Made by a program: the position numbers and the translations under genes
Notes under the pieces: model-generated
Databases searched by the model: none
What the model was told of the DNA's origin: nothing
What the model saw: only the letters and a program-made list of their open reading frames with translations
Assembly: GCF_003243465.1 (NCBI RefSeq)
Contig: NZ_QFQZ01000024.1
Location: 1-55,629 of the forward strand
DNA length: 55,629 nucleotides
Direction of reading: 5' to 3'
DNA from: Caulobacter segnis
Lineage (GTDB): Bacteria > Pseudomonadota > Alphaproteobacteria > Caulobacterales > Caulobacteraceae
In this document: in pieces, positions 13,283 through 22,396 of the stretch
Layout: each line of letters opens with the position of its first letter
How positions within the stretch are numbered: position 1 is the first letter of the stretch

Positions 13283-13399
13283 CTAGAGCGTCTGCGCCAC
13301 GAACGCCACGACCGAGACCGGCACGGCCGCGATCAGGGCGACGGTGATGGCGGTCATGATGACCTTGTCGGCGAGGCGAAACAGGCGGGCGGCGGACAT
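13283..13399 (-). CDS. putative 38-aa single-helix membrane protein
   Basis: Short frame encoding MSAARLFRLADKVIM followed by a hydrophobic stretch (TAITVALIAAVPVSVVAFVA) and QTL-stop. It has the amphipathic/basic N-terminus and single helix of a small membrane protein. GGAAAG lies 4 nt upstream of the ATG. It is on the same strand as the DUF2975 gene, 82 nt upstream of it, and downstream of a palindromic operator-like site. Not recognised as a family member; coding is supported by position, ribosome site and composition only. Confidence 0.5.
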   Translation of the reverse strand: MSAARLFRLADKVIMTAITVALIAAVPVSVVAFVAQTL

Positions 13400-13495
13400 G
13401 GGGCTTTCCGGTTCAAGAGATGTGGCGGGCGCCGACGATCCAGCGCCTGCCACGATCAACAAATAGGAGCCGATTTCCGTTCCGCCAATCGCGAT

Positions 13496-13510
13496 TATCG
13501 AAAAACGATA
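13496..13510. promoter_or_regulatory. candidate operator of the XRE/DUF2975 unit
   Basis: Perfect inverted repeat TATCG-AAAAA-CGATA in an unusually AT-rich patch, about 100 nt upstream of the 38-aa ORF on the minus strand. The minus-strand reading contains GATAAT, a possible -10 overlapping the palindrome. Binding by the XRE protein is inferred. Confidence 0.4.
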
Positions 13511-13564
13511 TTAAACTCTAGTAATGTTGCGCGCTCGTCCGCGGCCGTGTCTCAAGCGCCACAG

Positions 13565-14158
13565 TCAGCTGGCGCTGGGATCGGTAGCGACCATCGAGGG
13601 GCGTTTTGAGACGTCCTCAAACCAAGAGGCAAGGGCCGGCCGCTCCTCTCGCCAGTCGACAACCTTCCGCGCGTCCAGATAGCCGAGCTGGACCGCCACG
13701 GCGATCTCGCCGATCCCGAAACGATCCACGGTCAGGTCGACGCTTTCGAACAGGTCGAGCGCGGCCGCGATCGCCTTGAGCTGGCGCTCGAACACGTCCT
13801 GCCGGCGCTCGCCCTCGGGGCGCATCCGCTCGCGCACGACCAGCAGCGCCGCGTCCCCCAAGCCGTCCGCGGCGGCTTCCAGCGTCAAGGCGCGGCGACG
13901 TTCTGGCTGGCCCTGCGGGATCAGGCGCGGTTCGGCCAATCCGTCGAGATAGTCGCAGATCACCGCCGAGTCGTAGACGGCCTCACCGTCGTCGGTCACG
14001 AGAGTCGGGATCTTGTTCAGTGGGTTGAGGACGCGGACCGCCTCGTCCTGGTAGGGGGCGGCGGGCTCCAGGCGCATGCGGTCGGCAAGGGCTTTTTCGA
14101 AGGCCAAAACACGAACCTTGCGCGCAAAAGGCGACAGGGCGGAGTAAAGGAGCCGCAT
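13565..14158 (-). CDS. glutathione S-transferase family protein
   Basis: 197 aa. Thioredoxin-like N-terminal domain starts MRLLYSALSPFARKVRVLAFEK (Ser-Pro-Phe active-site loop), with the glutathione-binding cis-Pro NPLNKIPTLV and the DSAVICDYL motif. A helical C-terminal domain ends with PALASWFEDVSKRPSM. The closest type is the YibF-like bacterial GST group; the substrate is unknown. It is divergent from rdgB, with starts only 35 nt apart. Confidence 0.9.
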   Translation of the reverse strand: MRLLYSALSPFARKVRVLAFEKALADRMRLEPAAPYQDEAVRVLNPLNKIPTLVTDDGEAVYDSAVICDYLDGLAEPRLIPQGQPERRRALTLEAAADGLGDAALLVVRERMRPEGERRQDVFERQLKAIAAALDLFESVDLTVDRFGIGEIAVAVQLGYLDARKVVDWREERPALASWFEDVSKRPSMVATDPSAS

Positions 14159-14193
14159 CGAACTGGTTTTCCTTGTTTGCCCCGGAGGGACGA

Positions 14194-14796
14194 ATGGCGC
14201 TGAAGCTTGAGATGGGAATGAAGCTTGTGGCCGCCACCCACAATCCTGGCAAAGTTCCGGAGATCATGGCGCTGCTTGACGGTCGCTTCGAGATTGTCAC
14301 CGCTGGCCAACTGGGTCTGCCTGAGCCGGAGGAAACCGAGAGCACCTTCGTCGGCAACGCCCTGCTGAAGGCGCGCCATGCGGCCGACCGCTCGGGCCTC
14401 GTCGCTCTGGCGGACGATTCCGGCCTGTCGGTCGCCGCGCTTGGGGGCTCGCCGGGCGTCTATTCCGCGCGCTGGGCCGGCCCCGGCAAGGACTTTGCAG
14501 CGGCCATGCGCAAGGTCGAGGAGAGGCTCGAAGAGACCGGGTCCGACGACCGCTCGGCCTGGTTCACCTCGGCCCTGGCCGTGGCTTGGCCGAACGGTCC
14601 GGCCGTCGTCGTCGAGGGTCGTATTGACGGAGCCCTGAGCTTCCCGCCGCGCGGCGATCGCGGCTTCGGCTACGATCCCATCTTCGTCCCGGAAGGTCAT
14701 CAGACGACCTTCGGCGAGATGGAGCCGGCGGCCAAGGACGCGATGAGCCACCGCGCCCGGGCCTTCGCCAAGCTGAAGGCGGCGCTTTTTGAGTGA
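14194..14796 (+). CDS. rdgB: RdgB/HAM1 non-canonical purine NTP pyrophosphatase
   Basis: Hydrolyses dITP, XTP and ITP to monophosphates, cleaning the nucleotide pool. 200 aa. The N-terminal LVAATHNPGKVPEIMALL is the family motif (usually SxNxGKxxE), followed by ALADDSGLSVAALGGSPGVYSARW, GDRGFGYDPIF and the C-terminal SHRARAF. The ATG at 14194 follows GGAGGGACGA; a TTG seven codons earlier is weaker. The stop overlaps the start of hemW by 8 nt, so they are coupled. Confidence 0.97.
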   Translation: MALKLEMGMKLVAATHNPGKVPEIMALLDGRFEIVTAGQLGLPEPEETESTFVGNALLKARHAADRSGLVALADDSGLSVAALGGSPGVYSARWAGPGKDFAAAMRKVEERLEETGSDDRSAWFTSALAVAWPNGPAVVVEGRIDGALSFPPRGDRGFGYDPIFVPEGHQTTFGEMEPAAKDAMSHRARAFAKLKAALFE

Positions 14797-15937
14797 TCCG
14801 GCCGAGCTGGGGGTCTATGTTCACTGGCCCTACTGCGCCCGCATCTGCCCCTATTGCGACTTCAATGTCGTGCGCGACCGAGGGCGAAGCGCGGAGCAAG
14901 CGGCGCTGGCCGACGCCATTGTCGCGGACCTTGAGGCCCAGCGGGCGCTGACCGGCGATCGCAGGCTGCTGTCGATCTTCTTCGGCGGCGGCACACCCTC
15001 GCTGATGGATCCGGTCCAGGTCGCCCGCGTGATCGAGACCGCCAAGCGGCTGTGGTCGCCGGCCGACGATCTCGAAATCAGCCTGGAAGCCAACCCCACG
15101 GATGCGGAGTCCGATCGCTTCGCGGCCCTGGCCAGCGCTGGCGTCCAGCGCTTGTCGCTGGGCGTCCAGGCGCTCGACGACGAAGCCCTAAAGATGCTGG
15201 GTCGCAACCACGACGCCGGGTCGGCGCGACGGGCCATGGCGACGGCCCGCCGAACCTTTCCGCGCCTGTCGATCGACCTGATCTATGCGCGCCCAGGCCA
15301 GACCGACGCCGCCTGGCGCGCCGAGCTGGCCGAGGCCTTGGCGGCGGGGCCGGAACACGTTTCGCCCTATCAGCTGACCATCGAGACCGGCACCGCCTTC
15401 GATCGGGCGGTGGGGCGTGGGACATTGAAAGTCCCGGACGAGGACCTCGCGGCGACCCTGTTCGAAACGACGCAGGAGGTTCTGGAAGCGGCGGGCTTCG
15501 ACGCCTACGAGGTGTCGAACCACGCCTGGGGCGAGGCGGCGCGGTCGCGCCACAATCTGGTCTACTGGCGGGGCGTCGATTATGTCGGCGTCGGGCCCGG
15601 CGCGCACGGGCGCCTTAACCTGTCGGAGGGGCGCGCGGCCACCATCGCCCATCGCGGGATCGCCGACTACACCACCGCCGTCAGGGAGACCGGATTTGGC
15701 TTCGCCAAGGAGATCCTGACACCGGAAGAGGCCGCCGAGGAGCGGCTGTTGCTGGGCCTGCGCATCGACGCCGGCGTCTCGTTCTCTGAAATAAGCGCCC
15801 TGGGACTGACGTATGACCGGCCCAAGGTGCATGATCTGGTCGAGGCTGGCCTGCTCGTGGAAGATCACACTCGCCTAAGGGCGACGCGCGCCGGACGTCT
15901 TGTCCTGGACCGGCTGACAGGCCTGCTGGTGACCTGA
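14789..15937 (+). CDS. hemW: HemW, radical SAM heme chaperone
   Basis: Radical SAM protein related to coproporphyrinogen III dehydrogenase (HemN); HemW family members bind heme. 382 aa. The [4Fe-4S] motif CARICPYCDFN is CX3CX2C without HemN's additional Cys, which points to HemW. The SAM-binding GGGTPSL and the QALDDEALKMLGR segment follow. The start is a TTG at 14789, overlapping the end of rdgB; no better ATG/GTG lies before the conserved VYVHWPYC. Confidence 0.93.
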   Translation: MSDPAELGVYVHWPYCARICPYCDFNVVRDRGRSAEQAALADAIVADLEAQRALTGDRRLLSIFFGGGTPSLMDPVQVARVIETAKRLWSPADDLEISLEANPTDAESDRFAALASAGVQRLSLGVQALDDEALKMLGRNHDAGSARRAMATARRTFPRLSIDLIYARPGQTDAAWRAELAEALAAGPEHVSPYQLTIETGTAFDRAVGRGTLKVPDEDLAATLFETTQEVLEAAGFDAYEVSNHAWGEAARSRHNLVYWRGVDYVGVGPGAHGRLNLSEGRAATIAHRGIADYTTAVRETGFGFAKEILTPEEAAEERLLLGLRIDAGVSFSEISALGLTYDRPKVHDLVEAGLLVEDHTRLRATRAGRLVLDRLTGLLVT

Positions 15938-15975
15938 TATGAGTACGCCCCGCGATGGTTTAGCGCCGCCGAGGG

Positions 15976-16887
15976 ATGGAACTGAGATTGAGTGAGATCC
16001 GAAGGACGCGTGATTTGAGCCGTCAGCCTCCGCCGCCAGCCCTCTCGGATGCGTCACTGTCGCCAGGCCTCTATCTGGTCGCGACCCCGATCGGCAATCT
16101 GCGCGACATCACCCTGCGCGCGCTCGATGTGCTTGCGGGCTGCGACGTGCTTCTCGCCGAGGACACCCGCGTCTCCGGCAAGCTGCTTTCGGCCTACGGG
16201 ATCCGAACGCGCCTTGAGCGACATGACGAGCACGTCGCCGAACGGACCATCCCTGGAATCTTGGAGCGCCTGGAGGCCGGCGAGCGCATCGCGCTGGTGT
16301 CGGACGCCGGCACGCCGATGGTTTCCGACCCAGGCTATCGCCTGGCGCGGGAGGCGATTGCGGCCGGCCATCCGGTGATCCCCATTCCCGGCGCCTCCGC
16401 CGCCTTGGCAGCGCTGACGCTGGGCGGCCTGCCGACGGACCGCTTCATGTTCGCGGGCTTTCCACCGCCCAAGAGCGCCGCGCGCCGAACCTTCCTCGAA
16501 GAATTCGCCAATATCCGCGCCACGCTGATCTTCTACGAGGGCGCATCGCGCGTCGCCGATTGCCTGGCCGACATGGCGACGGTGTTTGGCCATCGGCCGG
16601 CGGCGGTCTGCCGCGAGCTCACGAAATTGTACGAGACCTGCGTACGCGGAAGTCTGTCCGACCTGGCCGCCGACCCGAGATTCGAGGCGCCGAAGGGCGA
16701 GATCGTCATTCTCGTAGGCCCGGGCGTCGAGAAGGCCGCCAGCGCGGGTGACGTGGAGGCCGCCCTGCGCGAGGCCGTCGCCAGACTTCCGCTCGGCGAG
16801 GCGGCGTCCGAAGTCGCCAAGGCGTTCGGCCTCTCCCGGAAGGATCTTTATCGCCAGGCCCTCGCCCTCAAGGAAGCGGCGGGATGA
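15976..16887 (+). CDS. rsmI: 16S rRNA (cytidine1402-2'-O)-methyltransferase
   Basis: Methylates the 2'-O of C1402 in the decoding centre. 303 aa at most. The tetrapyrrole-methylase fold is clear: YLVATPIGNLRDITLRAL, AEDTRVSGKLL, LVSDAGTPMVSDPGYRL and IPGASAALAALTLGGLP, with FYEGASRV further on. The start is uncertain: ATG 15976 gives about 30 residues before the domain, while a TTG at 16015 preceded by GAAGGA is an alternative. The stop overlaps yraN (ATGA). Confidence 0.95.
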   Translation: MELRLSEIRRTRDLSRQPPPPALSDASLSPGLYLVATPIGNLRDITLRALDVLAGCDVLLAEDTRVSGKLLSAYGIRTRLERHDEHVAERTIPGILERLEAGERIALVSDAGTPMVSDPGYRLAREAIAAGHPVIPIPGASAALAALTLGGLPTDRFMFAGFPPPKSAARRTFLEEFANIRATLIFYEGASRVADCLADMATVFGHRPAAVCRELTKLYETCVRGSLSDLAADPRFEAPKGEIVILVGPGVEKAASAGDVEAALREAVARLPLGEAASEVAKAFGLSRKDLYRQALALKEAAG

Positions 16888-17282
16888 CGGCGAGCGTTCG
16901 CCAGATCCGGGGCGCGGCGGCCCGTAAGCTTGGGCGGCGCGCCGAAGTGCTGGCCGCGCTTTGGCTGATGGCCAAGGGCTATCGCATCCTGGGATTCCGC
17001 CTGATCACGCCGCTGGGCGAAATCGACCTGCTGGCGCAACGCGGCGGCGTCCTGGCCGTTGTGGAGGTCAAGCAACGGACCACGATAGAGGACGCTCTGG
17101 ACGCCGTGACGCCCACCCAGCGCGACCGTCTGCGGCGCGCCGCCGCCCATCTCATCGCGCACCGGCCGGGCCTGCGCGCCCTTGAGGCTCGCCTTGACCT
17201 CATCGCCCTGTCGCCGGGTCGGATGCCGCGTCACCTTACGAACGCCTGGGGCGCCGAGATTTCTCAAGGCATGACGCTATGA
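16884..17282 (+). CDS. yraN: YraN family protein (UPF0102, putative endonuclease fold)
   Basis: 132 aa with the restriction-endonuclease-like core of UPF0102: GRRAEVLAALWLMAKGYRIL, GEIDLLAQRGG and VVEVKQRTT provide the Glu, Asp and Glu-X-Lys residues of the nuclease-type site. The biochemical role is not established. It overlaps rsmI and the next gene by 4 nt at both ends, as part of a tightly coupled operon; rsmI-yraN neighbourhoods are common. Confidence 0.93.
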   Translation: MTASVRQIRGAAARKLGRRAEVLAALWLMAKGYRILGFRLITPLGEIDLLAQRGGVLAVVEVKQRTTIEDALDAVTPTQRDRLRRAAAHLIAHRPGLRALEARLDLIALSPGRMPRHLTNAWGAEISQGMTL

Positions 17283-18094
17283 CCCGCGACGAGGCTGAAG
17301 AGATCCTCACGCGCGTGGGACAAGGTGGTGATCAAGGGTTCCCGCTCTTCGAGGCGGCTCTGGCCTGCGCGGCGCACGACGATCCCAGCCGCGACACATC
17401 GGCGACCACGGCCTTGGCCGCCGAAGCGATCGAGCGCCTGCGGCGCCGCCTGGAGATGGAGTCGCCCGAAGAAGCGATCGCGGAGGCGCTGGCCGGCGAT
17501 CTTCGGCTCACAGGCGACGTCCTCACCTACGATCACCCCGACAACGCCGACGTGATCGCCATCGCCGATCGGCGCAAGGGCCTCCCCGTGGCGCTGGGCG
17601 TGTTCTACCTGCACGCGGCGCGGGCGGTGGGCCTCGATGTGCATGGCGTCGACTTCCCAGGCCATTTCCTGCTGCGCATCGAGACGGAGGAAGGTCCGCT
17701 GGCGCTAGACCCCTTCAGTGAAGGGCGGGTCGTTCTGCCGTCGGAGTTGTCGCGGCGAGCGCTGCGCACCGGGCTGATGCCGGACGTCGCGGCGCGATTG
17801 GAGCTCCTGATGGCGCCCATATCGGACCGTGCGGTGCTGATCCGCCTGCAGAACAACGTCTTCGCCCGCGCCCAGCGGGCCAAGGACTGGGTGCGCGCCG
17901 AGCGGTCGGCCCTTCGCCGAGCCCTGCTGAACCCGAACGATCATCGGCCCTGGCTGGACGTCGCCGCGGCGCGAGAAGGCCAGGGCGCCTTGGCGGGCGC
18001 GTTGCAGGCCCTGTCGCGCGCCCAGGTGCTGGACGGCGGCGCGGCCATGGCCGCTCGGGCGGCGCGCGAGCGGATGCGGTTGCGGCTGAACTGA
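17279..18094 (+). CDS. SirB1-like transglutaminase-fold protein
   Basis: 271 aa. The central block RRKGLPVALGVFYLHAARAVGLDVHGVDFPGHFLLRIE, followed by ALDPFSEGRVV, is the SirB1/transglutaminase-like family signature with conserved His and Asp. The C-terminal third is helical with TPR-like repeats (LLNPNDHRPWLDVAAAREGQGALAGALQAL). The molecular function is unknown. It is the last gene of the rdgB-hemW-rsmI-yraN run. Confidence 0.85.
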   Translation: MTRDEAEEILTRVGQGGDQGFPLFEAALACAAHDDPSRDTSATTALAAEAIERLRRRLEMESPEEAIAEALAGDLRLTGDVLTYDHPDNADVIAIADRRKGLPVALGVFYLHAARAVGLDVHGVDFPGHFLLRIETEEGPLALDPFSEGRVVLPSELSRRALRTGLMPDVAARLELLMAPISDRAVLIRLQNNVFARAQRAKDWVRAERSALRRALLNPNDHRPWLDVAAAREGQGALAGALQALSRAQVLDGGAAMAARAARERMRLRLN

Positions 18095-18183
18095 CGGCAA
18101 GGCCGCTTCCTTGGTTGGAGCCACGCGCAAGAACGCCTAACTAAGCCGTCGCGTCCAGACGCCGAAGAACATCAGGAGTTCCC

Positions 18184-19137
18184 ATGTCGCTGCGAGTCGC
18201 CGTCCAGATGGATCCCGTGCTGGGGATCAATATCGACACCGACACGACCTTCCTGATGATGATGGAGGCCCAGAACCGCGGCCACCGGCTGTGGTTCTAT
18301 ACCCCCGACAAGCTCTCGCTGGAGGACGGCCGCGTCTTCGCCCGCGCCCAGCCGCTGGAAGTGTTCGCCGAGAAGGGCGCCCACGCCAAGCTGGGTGAAC
18401 CCATCCTGATCGACATGAAGGACGACGTCGACGTGGTGCTGATGCGCCAGGACCCGCCCTTCGACATGGCGTACATCACCGCGACCCACTTCCTGGAGAA
18501 GGTGCATCCCCACACCCTGGTGGTGAACAACCCGGCGGAGGTGCGCAACGCGCCCGAGAAGTTGTTCGTCACCGACCTCCCCGGCGTCCAGCCCCCGACC
18601 CTGATCACCAGCGACCACGAAGCCATCTATGATTTCCGCGCCCGGCATGGGGACATCGTCCTGAAGCCGCTTTACGGCGGCGGCGGCTCGGGCGTGGCGC
18701 GCCTGCTGCAGGACGACCCGAACCTGGACGCCCTGCTCGAACTGCACGCCATGATCGGCCGAGAGCAGGTCATCGCCCAGAAGTTCGTGCCCGCCGTCAG
18801 CAAGGGCGACAAGCGGATCCTGCTGGTCGACGGCGCGCCTGTCGGCGCGATCAACCGCGTGCCGGCTGACGGTCAGGTGCGTTCCAACCTGCGGGTCGGA
18901 GGCCGGGCCGAGGCGGTCGAACTGACGGCTCGCGACATCGAGCTCTGCAATATCATCGGCCCCGAGCTTAAGCGCCGTGGACTGATCTTTGTCGGCATTG
19001 ACGTCATTGGCGAGTACCTGACCGAAATCAACGTAACGTCGCCTACGGGCGCCCAACAGCTGCTGCGCTTCAGCGGCGTGAACGCCGCCGCTGTACTTTG
19101 GGATCGCATCGAAGACATTCGCGGAGTCCGTGGGTAA
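18184..19137 (+). CDS. gshB: glutathione synthase
   Basis: ATP-grasp ligase that adds glycine to gamma-glutamylcysteine. 317 aa, standard length. It opens LRVAVQMDPVLGINIDTDTTF, with VLMRQDPPFDMAYI, the ATP-grasp loop VLKPLYGGGGSGVARL and the C-terminal IGEYLTEINVTSPTGAQQL. CAGGAG lies 7 nt upstream of the ATG. gshA is not in this window. Confidence 0.97.
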   Translation: MSLRVAVQMDPVLGINIDTDTTFLMMMEAQNRGHRLWFYTPDKLSLEDGRVFARAQPLEVFAEKGAHAKLGEPILIDMKDDVDVVLMRQDPPFDMAYITATHFLEKVHPHTLVVNNPAEVRNAPEKLFVTDLPGVQPPTLITSDHEAIYDFRARHGDIVLKPLYGGGGSGVARLLQDDPNLDALLELHAMIGREQVIAQKFVPAVSKGDKRILLVDGAPVGAINRVPADGQVRSNLRVGGRAEAVELTARDIELCNIIGPELKRRGLIFVGIDVIGEYLTEINVTSPTGAQQLLRFSGVNAAAVLWDRIEDIRGVRG

Positions 19138-19182
19138 CTTTCCCAAATTCTCGGATTTTCCTGAAACGTTCGTTTTTCGTTC

Positions 19183-19206
19183 TTGCTCCTCCCCGCAAGC
19201 TATGCT
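19183..19206 (+). promoter_or_regulatory. candidate housekeeping promoter upstream of comM/yifB
   Basis: TTGCTCC, 9 nt, then GCTATGCT resembles the Caulobacter housekeeping consensus (TTGACGS-N10-14-GCTANAWC), though the spacer is one base short and matches are partial. It lies 40 nt before the ATG in a relatively AT-rich gap of 108 nt. Confidence 0.3.
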
Positions 19207-19245
19207 GCAAGTTGTGGATAAATTGATTATCCGCAAGGTAGGGGC

Positions 19246-20778
19246 ATGGCGGCACGAGTCGTCACGGTGGCTTTCGACGGGGTCGAGGCGCGAAGGGTCG
19301 ACGTCGAGGTTCAACTGACCACGGGTCACCACGCCTTCGTGGTCGTGGGGTTGGCCGACAAGGCCGTGGCCGAGAGCCGCGAGCGGGTGCGCGGCGCCTT
19401 CGCCGGGCTTGGCCTCTCCCTTCCCGGCAAGCGCATCGTCGCCAACCTGGCGCCCGCCGATATGCCCAAGGAGGGCACCCACTTCGACCTGCCCATCGCC
19501 TTGGCGGTGATGGCGGCCCTAGGCGTCATTCCGCTGGACGCCTTGGACGGCTGGGCGGCGATGGGCGAACTGTCGCTGGACGGCCGCATCGTCCCCGCCG
19601 CCGGCGCGCTGCCCGCCGCCATGGCGGCCGGCGCGATGGACCTTGGGCTGATCTGCCCCGAGGCGTCGGGTCCAGAGGCGGCATGGGCCGGCGAGACCCG
19701 TATCCTGGCGCCGCGCTCGCTGGTGTCGCTGATCAATCATTTCCGGGGCAGCCAAGTCCTCTCTGCGCCCTCGCCTGGACCGATCGTTGAGGGCGAGCCG
19801 CCCAAGGACCTCCGAGACGTGAAGGGGCAGGAACACGCCAAGCGCGCCTTGGAGATCGCCGCCGCCGGCGGGCACAATCTCTTGTTCTGCGGCCCTCCCG
19901 GCTCGGGCAAGTCGATGCTGGCCCAGCGCTTGCCCGGTCTGTTGCCGCCCCTCACCTCGGTCGAGCTGCTGGAAACCTCCATGGTCCATTCGGTGGCGGG
20001 GCTGATCGCGCGCGGGACCTTAAGCCGCGCCCGCCCCTTCCGCGCCCCGCACCACAGCGCCAGCATGGCGGCCCTAACGGGCGGCGGACATCGGGCGAAG
20101 CCTGGCGAAGTGTCCCTGGCCCACAACGGCGTGCTCTTCCTGGACGAGCTGCCGGAGTTCAGCGTCCAGGCGCTCGACAGCCTGCGCGCACCGCTGGAGA
20201 CCGGCGAGGTCATGGTCGCGCGCGCCAACGCCCACGTGCGCTATCCGGCGCGGGTGCAGTTGGTGGCGGCGATGAACCCATGCCGCTGCGGCCACGGCGG
20301 CCCCGGGCGCGGGGCGTGCGGCAAGGCTCCCCGGTGCCAGAAGGACTATCAGGGGCGCGTCTCCGGCCCCCTAATGGACAGAATCGACCTCGCGATCGAC
20401 ATGCCTGCGGTGACGGCGGCCGATCTGTCGCTGCCGCCCCCTTCCGAGGGCTCGGCCGAGGTCGCCGCGCGCGTCAGCCGTGCGAGAAGGCTGCAAGCCG
20501 ACCGCGCGGCCGAGCTGGGCGGAAGCGAAAACCTGAATGGCCGCGCGGAGGGCGCCTTCCTCGAACGCATCACCGCGATCGACGAGGCTGGACAGTCGCT
20601 CTTGACCCGAGCGGCTGATGCAGGACGCATCAGCGCCCGAGGCTGGACACGCGTCCTGCGGCTGGCGCGGACCATCGCCGACCTCGAACAGGCGGATACT
20701 GTGCGACGGGTGCACATCGCCGAGGCCCTGGCCTATCGGCGGACGGCGGCCGTCGGTGAGACGGCCGTACAGGGTTGA
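19246..20778 (+). CDS. comM: YifB/ComM family Mg-chelatase-like AAA+ ATPase
   Basis: 510 aa. An N-terminal ribosomal-S5/Lon-like domain (VEVQLTTGHHAFVVVGLADKAVAESRERV) precedes the AAA+ core: Walker A FCGPPGSGKSMLAQRLPG near residue 218, Walker B GVLFLDELPEF and the sensor region. A Cys-containing segment (NPCRCGHGG...) and a C-terminal helical domain follow. ComM is a hexameric helicase that promotes branch migration in transformation; many non-competent bacteria also carry it. Whether this organism is competent cannot be told here. Confidence 0.92.
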   Translation: MAARVVTVAFDGVEARRVDVEVQLTTGHHAFVVVGLADKAVAESRERVRGAFAGLGLSLPGKRIVANLAPADMPKEGTHFDLPIALAVMAALGVIPLDALDGWAAMGELSLDGRIVPAAGALPAAMAAGAMDLGLICPEASGPEAAWAGETRILAPRSLVSLINHFRGSQVLSAPSPGPIVEGEPPKDLRDVKGQEHAKRALEIAAAGGHNLLFCGPPGSGKSMLAQRLPGLLPPLTSVELLETSMVHSVAGLIARGTLSRARPFRAPHHSASMAALTGGGHRAKPGEVSLAHNGVLFLDELPEFSVQALDSLRAPLETGEVMVARANAHVRYPARVQLVAAMNPCRCGHGGPGRGACGKAPRCQKDYQGRVSGPLMDRIDLAIDMPAVTAADLSLPPPSEGSAEVAARVSRARRLQADRAAELGGSENLNGRAEGAFLERITAIDEAGQSLLTRAADAGRISARGWTRVLRLARTIADLEQADTVRRVHIAEALAYRRTAAVGETAVQG

Positions 20779-20814
20779 CCCCCCGTTAATGGGCTCCGGT
20801 TAAGGTCGCGTCTC

Positions 20815-22362
20815 ATGAGCGACCCCAAAGCGACGAGTGGGCGACCCGGCGTCACGCCCGAGCAGCTGGCCACCCTGAGCCATGAATTCCGCACGCCCCT
20901 CAATGGCGTGCTCGGCATGGCGCGCCTGCTTGAGAACACCAAGCTGACGGCCGAGCAGCGGTCGTACGTCACCGCCCTCCGTGAAAGCGGCGACCACCTG
21001 CTGTCGCTGGTTAATGACGTCCTGCACTTCGCCCGCCTGGGCGCAGCGTCGATCGAGCTGAGCCTGGCGCCGGTCGATATCGAGAGCTTGCTGCGGCAGG
21101 TCGCGGAGTTGATGAGCCCCCGCGCCCACGAAAAGGGCGTGGAGATCGCCTGGGCGCTGACGGCGCCTCTGCCGACGATCCAGGCGGACGAAGGCCGGCT
21201 GCGGCAGATCCTTCTCAATTTCGCCGGCAACGCCGTGAAGTTCACCGAGGCTGGCGGCGTTCTGCTCTCCGCCTCCATGGCCGAAGGCGGCCGGGTGCGG
21301 TTTTCGGTGACCGACACCGGGCCCGGCGTCGCGCCTGAAGCGCGCGCCCGTATCTTCGAAGCTTTTGTCCAGACCGACATCACTCACAGCACGCAGCTGG
21401 GCGGCGCCGGCCTCGGGCTTGCCATCGTGTCGCGCCTCGCCGCCGCCATGAGTGGGCAGGTCGGTGTTGGCGGCGAAGTCGGGCGCGGCGCGGAGTTCTG
21501 GTTTGAGGCGCCATTCGAGACGGCGACGCCGGCCGAAAGCGAGGCGCCGCTGGCGGGACGCAGTGTCGCGATCGCATCTCCCAACCCGATCGTCAGGATC
21601 GCCACCGCACGCCAGATCGAGGCGGCGGGAGGCCGCGCCTTCACCGCCGTGGACGTCAACGCCGCCCTGGCGGGCGCGCCCGCCGACGCCGTCCTGCTGA
21701 TCGACGCCGCTCTGACCGGCTCGCGCGCCCTCAAGCCGCCGCCGGGTCGCAAGGCCGTCGTCCTGCTCACGCCCGAGCAGCGCGGCCGCATTGATCCGCT
21801 GAAAGCCGCCGGCTTCAGCGGCTATCTGATCAAGCCGCTGCGGACAGCCTCCATGGTCGCCCAGGTGCTGCAGGCCGACGCCGCCGAAGCCGCGCCCGGT
21901 CCGGTCGCCCACCACGACGACGACCGTATCGCCGGCGCCGTGGCCCATGGCGTGCGCGTGCTGCTGGCCGAGGACAATCCGATCAACGCCCTGCTGGCGC
22001 GCACCCTCCTCGAGCGCGAAGGCTGCAAGGTCGACCGTGTCGCGGATGGCGACCAAGCGGTCGCCGCCGCCGTGGCGGGCTCCTATGACCTGATCCTGAT
22101 GGACCTGCGCATGCCGGGCATGTCGGGCGTCGAGGCGGCCCGCACCGTCCGCGCCAAGGGCGTCGCCGCCCCGATCGCGGCCCTGACGGCCGACGCCTTT
22201 GACGAGGACAAGCGCGCCTGCCTGGCCGCCGGCATGGACGACTTCCTGGTCAAGCCCCTGACCCAGGAAGCCCTACGCGACGTGCTGACCCGCTGGACCA
22301 GCCGTGGCGCCTCGGCGGCCCGCTGGACGAAAGCCGCGACGCGATCCAAGGTCGCCGGCTGA
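20815..22362 (+). CDS. cytosolic hybrid histidine kinase with pseudo-receiver and receiver
   Basis: 515 aa with no membrane segment or sensor domain. HisKA phospho-acceptor is H23 in LSHEFRTPLNG; the HATPase domain shows N (NFAGNAVKF), G1 (VTDTGPGV) and G2 (GGAGLGLAI) boxes to about residue 230. A receiver-like middle domain (residues about 245-355) keeps an Asp (LLIDAAL) and Lys (YLIKPL) but lacks the acidic pair. The final receiver is complete: AEDNPIN, LILMDLRMPG, ALTADAF and FLVKPL. Its signal and partner are unknown. The start is ATG 20815, directly after comM. Confidence 0.92.
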   Translation: MSDPKATSGRPGVTPEQLATLSHEFRTPLNGVLGMARLLENTKLTAEQRSYVTALRESGDHLLSLVNDVLHFARLGAASIELSLAPVDIESLLRQVAELMSPRAHEKGVEIAWALTAPLPTIQADEGRLRQILLNFAGNAVKFTEAGGVLLSASMAEGGRVRFSVTDTGPGVAPEARARIFEAFVQTDITHSTQLGGAGLGLAIVSRLAAAMSGQVGVGGEVGRGAEFWFEAPFETATPAESEAPLAGRSVAIASPNPIVRIATARQIEAAGGRAFTAVDVNAALAGAPADAVLLIDAALTGSRALKPPPGRKAVVLLTPEQRGRIDPLKAAGFSGYLIKPLRTASMVAQVLQADAAEAAPGPVAHHDDDRIAGAVAHGVRVLLAEDNPINALLARTLLEREGCKVDRVADGDQAVAAAVAGSYDLILMDLRMPGMSGVEAARTVRAKGVAAPIAALTADAFDEDKRACLAAGMDDFLVKPLTQEALRDVLTRWTSRGASAARWTKAATRSKVAG

Positions 22363-22396
22363 AGCGGGGGCGGTTCCCCGCTGGGGAATTCGCCGC

